Source: Cellulomonas avistercoris (lineage in GTDB: Bacteria > Actinomycetota > Actinomycetes > Actinomycetales > Cellulomonadaceae). Taken from it: DNA of 64,000 nucleotides. This document shows positions 58,590-64,000 of this stretch, in pieces (within the stretch, counting starts at the first letter, position 1; the number at the start of each line of letters is the position of its first letter). A program made the translations under genes and the position numbers. The stretch covers positions 97,608 to 161,607 of the forward strand of contig NZ_JACSQV010000013.1 in assembly GCF_014836445.1 (NCBI RefSeq). Reading direction: 5' to 3'. Under the pieces are notes generated by a model. That model did no database searches and was not told the DNA's origin. It saw only the letters and a list, made by a program, of their open reading frames with translations.

Positions 58590-60920
58590 TCAGCGGGAGC
58601 CGGACGAGGCGTCCCGCGCGTCGTCCTGCTGGCGCACGGCGGGTGAGGGGACGACCGGGATCGCCGCCGAGACGGGGGCCGGGCGCGCCTTGGAGCGTGC
58701 CGGCCGCACGGGACGAGCCGGGCGCGCGGTCGCGTCGGACGCCGCGCTGTCGTTCGAGGGCCGAGCCTCGGACGTGCTCCCGGCCGGTGCGTCCGCCGCG
58801 GACCGCGGCGTGTCCGCCCGCGCGCCCGCCGGGTCGCCCTCCGCGGGACGGTCGGGGGCTTCGTCCGGAGTCGCGGCGTCCTGCTCGGGGCCCGCGCCCG
58901 GCGCGGCGTCGTCGCCCGTGGGCGTCCCGCCGTCCGCCGGCTCGTCGGAGCCGCGCTGCGCGTCGCCGTCCGACGGCGCCTGCGACCGCTCCGACCGTGC
59001 CGAGGTCGTCGCCCCGGTCTCGGGCGCCGGTGCCGGTGCCGGTGCCGCCTGAGCCTGCGCGAACTTCGCCTCGATCCGGCCCGCCTTCTCCAGCGCGGCG
59101 TGGTCGGGGTTGGTCCCCAGCAGGTGGCGCAGCTCGTCGAGGTACGACGTGATCGACTCGCGCTGGCGGTGCAGGTCCTCGACCTGACGCGTCGCGGTGC
59201 TGCGCTCGCGCTCGGACTCGGTGAGCGCGTCCGAGATCTGCTTCTCCGCGTGCTCGCGCGCCTCGGCGACGGCACGGTCGGCGTTGCGTCGCGCGTTGGC
59301 GACCAGCTCGGCCGCCTGCTTCTCCGCGTCCATGCGCACCTTCTCGGCGTGCGCGAGGGCCTTGGCGACGCGCTCCTCGGCCTCCGAGGCGTGCGCCTCG
59401 GCGTCGGCGACCAGCCGCTCGGTCTCGACGCGTGCCGCCTCGTGCCGTTCGGCGTCGTGCCGCTCGGCCGCCTCGTGCTGGGCCGCGATCGCGAGCTCCG
59501 CGTCGGCGAGCTGCTGCTCGGCGCGTCGGACGAGCTCGTCCGCGCGCGTGCGGGCCTGCGTGGTCGCCTCGGAGATCGCGCGGCGTGCCTCCGTCTGGAG
59601 GCGCTCGATCTCCAGACGCGTGCGCTCGCGCAGCTCGGTGGTCTCGCGCTCGGCAGCCGCGACCGCCTCGGCGGTCTCGCGGTCGGTCGTCGCCCGCAGC
59701 TCGTCGGTCTCGCGCTGCGCGGTCTCGCGTAGGTGGGCCACCTCGTAGCCGGAGCGCTCGCGCAGCTCGGTCGTCTCCCGGTCGGCCAGCGCCCGCAGCT
59801 GGGCCGCGTACTGCTCGGACTCGGTGCGCAGCGTCGCGACGGCGTCCTCCGCCTCGGCGCGCGCCTGCGCGATCTCGTCACCGGTCGTCGAGCGCAGCTC
59901 GCTCGCCTCGCGCTCGGCCGTCGCGCGCACGTACGCCGCGTACTGCTCGGCCTCGCCGCGCAGGGCCGCGACCTCGGCGGCGACCCGCTGCTGCAGCGCC
60001 GCCGCGTCGCGCTCGGCGGCGGCCCGCGTCGCGTCCGCGTACTCGGCGGCAGCCGCGCGCAGCGCCGTCGTCTCCTCCGCCGCCGCCTGCCGCCACGCGG
60101 CGACCTCGGCGTTCACCTCGGACCGGACGCGCGCGGCGTACCGCTCGGCGTCGCCGCGCAGCGCCGCGACGTCGGCCTCGACGCGCTGGCGCAGCTCGGT
60201 GGTGTCCTGGTCGGCGCTCTGGCGCAGGTCCTGCGCGTAGCGCTCCGTCTCCTCCCGCAGCGCGGCCGTCTCGGCCTCCGTGCGGGTGCGCAGCTCGGTC
60301 GCGGTCCGCTCGGTCGCGATGCGCAGCTGCGTCGCCTCGTGCTCGACACGGGCGCGCAGCGTGCCCAGCTCGCGCTCGAGGGACGTGCGACGGTCGCTCT
60401 CCTCGGTCGCGACGGCGCTCTGGATGCGGGCGGCCTCGCGCTCGGCCGACCCGACGAGCTCCTCGGCACGGCGCTGCGCGGCGAGCAGCGAGCTCTCGGT
60501 CTCCGTCGCCGCGGTCGTCCGGACCTCCTCCGCCTCGCGCCGGGCCGTCGCGAGCAGCTCGGCCACCTCGTTCTCCGCCCGGGCGCGCAGCTGCCCGGCG
60601 GCGAGCTTCGCGCGCGCCAGCGCGTCCGCCGCCTGGGCGTTCGCCTGCGTCATGACGTCGGACGACTGCTCCTCGGCCGAGCGCAGCAGCTGCTCGATCC
60701 GTGAACCCAGGCCCGCGTACGTGGGCCGCTCGGCCTCGCGCAGCTGGCGGTGCGCCTCGGAGAGCTCGCCGGCGACCTTCAGCTTCTCCGAGTCGAGAGC
60801 CTCGACCTGGGCGCGCGCGTCGGCAAGGGCCTTCTCGAGCGAGGTGAGGGTCTCGTCGACGGCGTCGCGGTCGTAGCCGCGGAAGTTGACGACGGGGAAC
60901 GGGTTCCGGGCTTCGGGCAC
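58590..60920 (-). CDS. Large DivIVA/Scy-like coiled-coil protein
   Basis: The 776-residue protein begins NPFPVVNFRGYDRDAVDETL, a DivIVA-type membrane-targeting N-domain, followed by about 540 residues of nearly proline-free coiled coil and a disordered Ala/Pro/Asp-rich tail. Tyr-Ala pairs at 228, 261, 294, 327 and 371 are spaced 33, 33, 33 and 44 residues, multiples of 11, so the rod is hendecad-based, like Streptomyces Scy/FilP. Such proteins organise the pole or cell shape. ATG 60920 has AGGAGGATC upstream. Confidence 0.85.
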   Translation of the reverse strand: MPEARNPFPVVNFRGYDRDAVDETLTSLEKALADARAQVEALDSEKLKVAGELSEAHRQLREAERPTYAGLGSRIEQLLRSAEEQSSDVMTQANAQAADALARAKLAAGQLRARAENEVAELLATARREAEEVRTTAATETESSLLAAQRRAEELVGSAEREAARIQSAVATEESDRRTSLERELGTLRARVEHEATQLRIATERTATELRTRTEAETAALREETERYAQDLRQSADQDTTELRQRVEADVAALRGDAERYAARVRSEVNAEVAAWRQAAAEETTALRAAAAEYADATRAAAERDAAALQQRVAAEVAALRGEAEQYAAYVRATAEREASELRSTTGDEIAQARAEAEDAVATLRTESEQYAAQLRALADRETTELRERSGYEVAHLRETAQRETDELRATTDRETAEAVAAAERETTELRERTRLEIERLQTEARRAISEATTQARTRADELVRRAEQQLADAELAIAAQHEAAERHDAERHEAARVETERLVADAEAHASEAEERVAKALAHAEKVRMDAEKQAAELVANARRNADRAVAEAREHAEKQISDALTESERERSTATRQVEDLHRQRESITSYLDELRHLLGTNPDHAALEKAGRIEAKFAQAQAAPAPAPAPETGATTSARSERSQAPSDGDAQRGSDEPADGGTPTGDDAAPGAGPEQDAATPDEAPDRPAEGDPAGARADTPRSAADAPAGSTSEARPSNDSAASDATARPARPVRPARSKARPAPVSAAIPVVPSPAVRQQDDARDASSGSR

Positions 60921-60997
60921 GGGTGATCCTCCTGGAAGAGGGGCCCGGCGGGCGGCTGCGGCCGAGGTCCTCCTCGACGGGCCGGTGCCCCTTGGTC

Positions 60998-61003
60998 AGG
61001 ATA
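60998..61003 (-). promoter_or_regulatory. -10 element for the coiled-coil operon
   Basis: TATCCT on the minus strand, about 78 bases before the coiled-coil start. The 354-bp divergent gap (60921-61274) holds this element, one on the plus strand at 61240, and nothing else I could recognise. Confidence 0.45.
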
Positions 61004-61239
61004 CGCGGCGAACCGGGCGTGACCAGGGCTGTTCGCCGTCGTGGGGCCGTTGGCGGCCGTGTCGCCGGGGCCCCGCCGGGGGCGCCCTGCGTGCGGGTGC
61101 CCGGTTCGTCCCGTAACGTCCCGCCGGGGTCGCGCGGGGCGGTGCGTGCGGGGTGGGACCGGGGTGCGCGGCGCGTGGAGGTGGCGTGTCGATCGGGTCC
61201 GACGGACCGTCCCGTGCCCTCCGTCGCGACCCGTCTGCC

Positions 61240-61245
61240 TATCCT
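61240..61245 (+). promoter_or_regulatory. -10 element for the 659-residue protein gene
   Basis: TATCCT in the context GCCTATCCTGGG, 29 bases before the GTG start, with GAGAGGA as ribosome-binding site between. Confidence 0.5.
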
Positions 61246-61274
61246 GGGGTGTTCGTCTGCTGAGAGGATCGTGC

Positions 61275-63254
61275 GTGCTCAAGCGACTTGTCGTCGCCCT
61301 GGTCGGGCTCGTGGGTGTGGTCGTCATCGCCCTCGGGGTGGCTTCGGCGACCCTGTGGCGTGCCGACGACGTGCTCGTGGCCGAGCTGCAGGCCGACGAG
61401 AACCTCGTCGTCACGGATCCCGGCGTGCTGGAGCTCGCCGCCTCCGAGGTGACCGTCCGCGTCGAGGCCGACGGGCCGGTGGTCCTGGCGGTCGGCCGGG
61501 ACACGGACGTCGCGGGGTGGGTCGGCACCGACCCGCACCAGCGGGTCACGGGCCTCGCCGGCTGGCACGAGCTCGCCGCCGAGGACGTCGTCGCGCCGAC
61601 GCCCGAGGCCGACGCGCCTGCCGAGGGCGAGGACGCCACCGAGGGTGAGGCTCCCGCCGACGGTGAGGCCCCCGCCGAGGGCGGGGCCCCCGCCGACGGT
61701 GAGGCCCCCGCCGAGGGTGAGGCCCCCGCCGAGGGCGAGGAAGCGGCACCGACGGTGCCCGACCCGACCGGCTCCGACCTGTGGGTCGCCGAGGCGACCG
61801 GTGACGGCGCTGCCGAGATCACCTGGGAGGCCCAGCCGGGGCGCTGGAGCGTCCTGGCGGCGAGCACGGACGGCAGCCCGCCGCGCGTCTCGCTCGCGTG
61901 GCCCCAGGTGGTGACCACACCGTGGCTCTGGCCGTGCGTCGCCGTGGGTGCGCTGCTCGTGCTCGCCGCCGCGGGTCTCCTGCTGCGCGACGTGCGGCGT
62001 GCTCGCCGCGGCTCGGACGGCGACTGGGTCCCGGTGCTCACCGGCCCGCTCCCGACCGTCGACGAGGCCGGCGGCCCCGTCCAGCTCACGCGCCGCCAGC
62101 TCCGCGAGCTCGCGGCCCACGGCGCGGCCACCGGAACGGGCGTCCGGGCCCCCCGCGACGACGCGCCGACGGACGCCGACGCGCCGCCGGCGCAGTCCGT
62201 CCCGGCCGACGCGACCGCCACCGCCGTGACGCCCGTCGGCGTCGCGGGACGGGACTCCGCAGCGCCCGACCAGCAGCCCGACGAGGACCCGGCGACGAGC
62301 GGTCCGGGCCGCGGACGCGGTGCGCTCGCGGGGATGGCCCCCGCCACCCGGCGTGCGCTGCGGGCGGTGACCTCCCTCGGCTCGAACGCACGCGACCCCC
62401 AGCCGGCACCGGCGGACGCACCGCAGACCACGGATGACGCACCGGCGCCGGTCGCACCGGCCGCGCGTGCCGACGCCTCCGCGCCCACGCGTGGCGACCG
62501 CCCCGCGTGGCGCCCGGCGGCCCCGCAGGCCCCGGCCCCCGGCGACGTGACGCGACCCGCGCACCCCGCGGGACGTCCTGGAGCGCCCGTGCCCGCAGGC
62601 TCCGCCGCTGCTCCTGCCGGTGCCCCGTCGGCCGGTTCGCCGCGGTGGTCCGTCGGTGGTGACGCGCCATCGCCGTGGTCGGCCGGACCCTCCACGCCCG
62701 CTCGCCCCGGTGACGCCCCCGAGGCGTCCGGCCCGGCTCAGCCGCACGGCCGGCCCGCGTGGCTCGCAAGCGGCGCGCCGTCCGCGGGCACGCGCCCGGG
62801 CGGAGGCGGCCTGCCGGCTCCCGGCGCCCCCGGCTCGCCCGACGCGCCGCGGAGCACGGCTTCCGCACCAGGCGGTCCGACCGGCACGGGCCGGCCGGGC
62901 TCGTCCGGCCCCGCGGCCGCGGCGCCGACCGCCCCCGGACGTCCCGGCGGGGCGACGACCCGCCCCGGATGGGCGCCCGTGCCGCCGCCGCCCGGTCCCG
63001 TCACCGGCCGGTCTCCGGGCTCCGACGCGCCGGCTCGTCCCGCGGCCGCAGGGTCGTCGGCCCCGGTCCCCGGTACGGACTCCGGGCGCCCCGACGCGCC
63101 GCGTCCGGCGTGGCTGCGCGACGCGCCCGTGCCGAGCGGCCCGCGTGGTGGAGCCTCCCCGGAAGCTGCGGGCGGGTCGCGTGCCGACGCCTGGCGCCGG
63201 GCATGGGGCCTCGACTCGACCGAAGACGACACCACCACGGAGGAGGAACGATGA
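61275..63254 (+). CDS. Pro/Ala-rich two-helix membrane protein
   Basis: The 659-residue protein has an N-terminal helix (RLVVALVGLVGVVVIALGVA), an outer domain of about 170 residues (VVTDPGVLELAASEVTVRVE, DLWVAEATGDGAAEITWEAQ) holding an Ala/Glu/Pro repeat, a second helix near 217-237 (WPCVAVGALLVLAAAGLLL) and a long disordered Pro/Gly/Ala cytosolic tail of about 400 residues with RPAWRP and RPAWLR motifs. It is not a known family to me. GTG 61275 has GAGAGGA upstream. The stop overlaps the next lipoprotein (ATGA). Confidence 0.8.
   Translation: MLKRLVVALVGLVGVVVIALGVASATLWRADDVLVAELQADENLVVTDPGVLELAASEVTVRVEADGPVVLAVGRDTDVAGWVGTDPHQRVTGLAGWHELAAEDVVAPTPEADAPAEGEDATEGEAPADGEAPAEGGAPADGEAPAEGEAPAEGEEAAPTVPDPTGSDLWVAEATGDGAAEITWEAQPGRWSVLAASTDGSPPRVSLAWPQVVTTPWLWPCVAVGALLVLAAAGLLLRDVRRARRGSDGDWVPVLTGPLPTVDEAGGPVQLTRRQLRELAAHGAATGTGVRAPRDDAPTDADAPPAQSVPADATATAVTPVGVAGRDSAAPDQQPDEDPATSGPGRGRGALAGMAPATRRALRAVTSLGSNARDPQPAPADAPQTTDDAPAPVAPAARADASAPTRGDRPAWRPAAPQAPAPGDVTRPAHPAGRPGAPVPAGSAAAPAGAPSAGSPRWSVGGDAPSPWSAGPSTPARPGDAPEASGPAQPHGRPAWLASGAPSAGTRPGGGGLPAPGAPGSPDAPRSTASAPGGPTGTGRPGSSGPAAAAPTAPGRPGGATTRPGWAPVPPPPGPVTGRSPGSDAPARPAAAGSSAPVPGTDSGRPDAPRPAWLRDAPVPSGPRGGASPEAAGGSRADAWRRAWGLDSTEDDTTTEEER
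61647..61736 (+). repeat. 18-bp tandem repeat, five units
   Basis: Five head-to-tail units like GAGGCCCCCGCCGAGGGT encode EAPAEG/EAPADG/GAPADG. Units differ by one to three bases. The array is in frame, so slippage would change only the length of the extracellular linker. Confidence 0.9.
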
Positions 63255-64000
63255 AGGGCCGTCGACTCGCGCCCGTGCCGCTCGACGGCGACCCGGGCCG
63301 CCGCCCGGCAACGCGTCGTCGCCGACAGCTCTCGGTGACGGCCCTGGCCGTCCTGCCGTTGCTCGCCCTCGGCGCGTGCAGCACGACGCTGCCGACGCCG
63401 GAGCCGGAGCCCGTCCCCGCGGTCGCGCCACCGGCCGTGTCGGTCGCGCAGGCGCAGCGGGTGCTCGACTCCGTCGCGGAGGTCGTCGCCGCGGGTGACG
63501 CGGCCGGCGACGCCGGCACCCTGGCCTCACGCCTCGAGGGCCCGGCACTGGCGATCCGCACGGCCGAGTACGTGCGCAACAACGCCAACGCCGGGACCCG
63601 GCCGCCCACCGTCCTGCCGTTCGACGAGCAGGCGCTGCTCGTGCCCGAGACGGACACCTGGCCGCGCACGCAGCTGGTCGTCACCGAGCAGCCCGCCGAC
63701 CTCCAGGCACCGCGCGTCCTCGTGCTCCGCCAGGCGACGCCCCGCGACCCGTACAAGCTGTGGGGCTGGGCACGCCTGCTCCCGTCGGTCGAGACGCCGG
63801 CGACCGCGGCGCCCGAGGAGGGCAGCCCCACGCTCCCGCCGGACGCCGAGGGTCTGCTCATGACGCCGCAGGACGCCGTCGCGCAGTACACGGACGTCCT
63901 CGCGAACGGTGACGGGTCCTCGTACGCCGGCAGCTTCGCGGCCGACTCGTTCCGGTCGGCGATCGAGACCGAGCGGGCCGCGGTCGTCACGCAGCTGGGT
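63251..64000 (+). CDS. Lipoprotein, cut by the window end
   Basis: At least 250 residues are present. Arg-rich start, hydrophobic stretch and lipobox LALGAC (Cys about 43) show a surface lipoprotein. The mature part begins with a Pro/Glu linker, then a domain with VLDSVAEVVAAGDAAGDAGT, RTAEYVRNN, YKLWGWARLLP and an opening second domain (LLMTPQDAVAQYTDVLANGD). The ATG overlaps the upstream membrane-protein stop, so the two are coupled and probably work together at the cell envelope. The C-terminus is missing. Confidence 0.83.
   Translation, partial: MKGRRLAPVPLDGDPGRRPATRRRRQLSVTALAVLPLLALGACSTTLPTPEPEPVPAVAPPAVSVAQAQRVLDSVAEVVAAGDAAGDAGTLASRLEGPALAIRTAEYVRNNANAGTRPPTVLPFDEQALLVPETDTWPRTQLVVTEQPADLQAPRVLVLRQATPRDPYKLWGWARLLPSVETPATAAPEEGSPTLPPDAEGLLMTPQDAVAQYTDVLANGDGSSYAGSFAADSFRSAIETERAAVVTQLG

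Noticed and set aside
59100..60704. Long plus-strand frames opposite the coiled-coil gene
   Set aside because: Repetitive Ala/Arg/Leu composition follows from the repeats on the other strand; no start signals or motifs.

Overview
This is a very GC-rich stretch with dense gene packing. GTG starts, 4-bp stop/start overlaps and leaderless promoters are all frequent. Gene content and order (argS-lysA ... hom-thrC-thrB-rho-rpmE-prfA-prmC-tsaC-wecA-atpIBEFHAGDC-DUF2550-nucS) are those of an actinobacterium. A GH1 beta-glucosidase under a LacI regulator, AdhE, and LAxTG-type surface anchoring fit Cellulomonas or a close relative. That placement is an inference from gene content, not a database match.

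Region 1 (1-8.9 kb) is the acyl-CoA carboxylase locus. On the minus strand it carries accD, an unknown His-rich protein, accE, a DUF885 peptidase-like gene, maf and the truncated biotin-carboxylase subunit. A VKOR gene, the biotin ligase birA (divergent from accD) and a class III adenylate cyclase lie on the plus strand. Region 2 (8.9-20.5 kb) is a mosaic of single genes: an AbiEi/DUF559 protein flanked by hairpin-forming direct repeats, a SRAP DNA-repair protein, a Bcr/CflA-type exporter, an aminotransferase, a 41-residue membrane protein, an Ala-rich lipoprotein, AdhE, a SUKH-domain protein, tRNA-Arg(CCG), a GntR regulator and a phosphopantetheinyl transferase.

Region 3 (20.5-41 kb) is the conserved argS-lysA-hom-thrCB-rho-rpmE-prfA block. 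A haem-acquisition island (hmuT-hmuU-hmuV, a membrane-anchored surface protein, a large wall-anchored HtaA protein and a convergent haem oxygenase) sits between lysA and hom, with DtxR/IdeR-like iron boxes at both ends. The HtaA protein contains two nucleotide-identical 482-bp copies of an uncharacterised domain, and a divergent form of that domain makes up the neighbouring surface protein. This is the best candidate in the window for an incompletely described system.

Region 4 (41-50 kb) is the complete F1Fo ATP synthase operon with upstream tsaC, wecA and an AtpI-like gene, and downstream DUF2550 and NucS, the mismatch endonuclease. Region 5 (50-64 kb) holds a small self-regulated TetR/membrane-protein operon with a clear operator overlapping a leaderless promoter, then nagA, a LacI regulator divergent from a GH1 beta-glucosidase, a small zinc-ribbon-like protein with a HAD phosphatase, an alpha/beta hydrolase, a 776-residue hendecad coiled-coil protein of DivIVA/Scy type, and a divergent pair encoding a Pro/Ala-rich membrane protein and a lipoprotein cut by the window end. 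No insertion sequence, transposase, prophage gene, CRISPR array or rRNA was seen.
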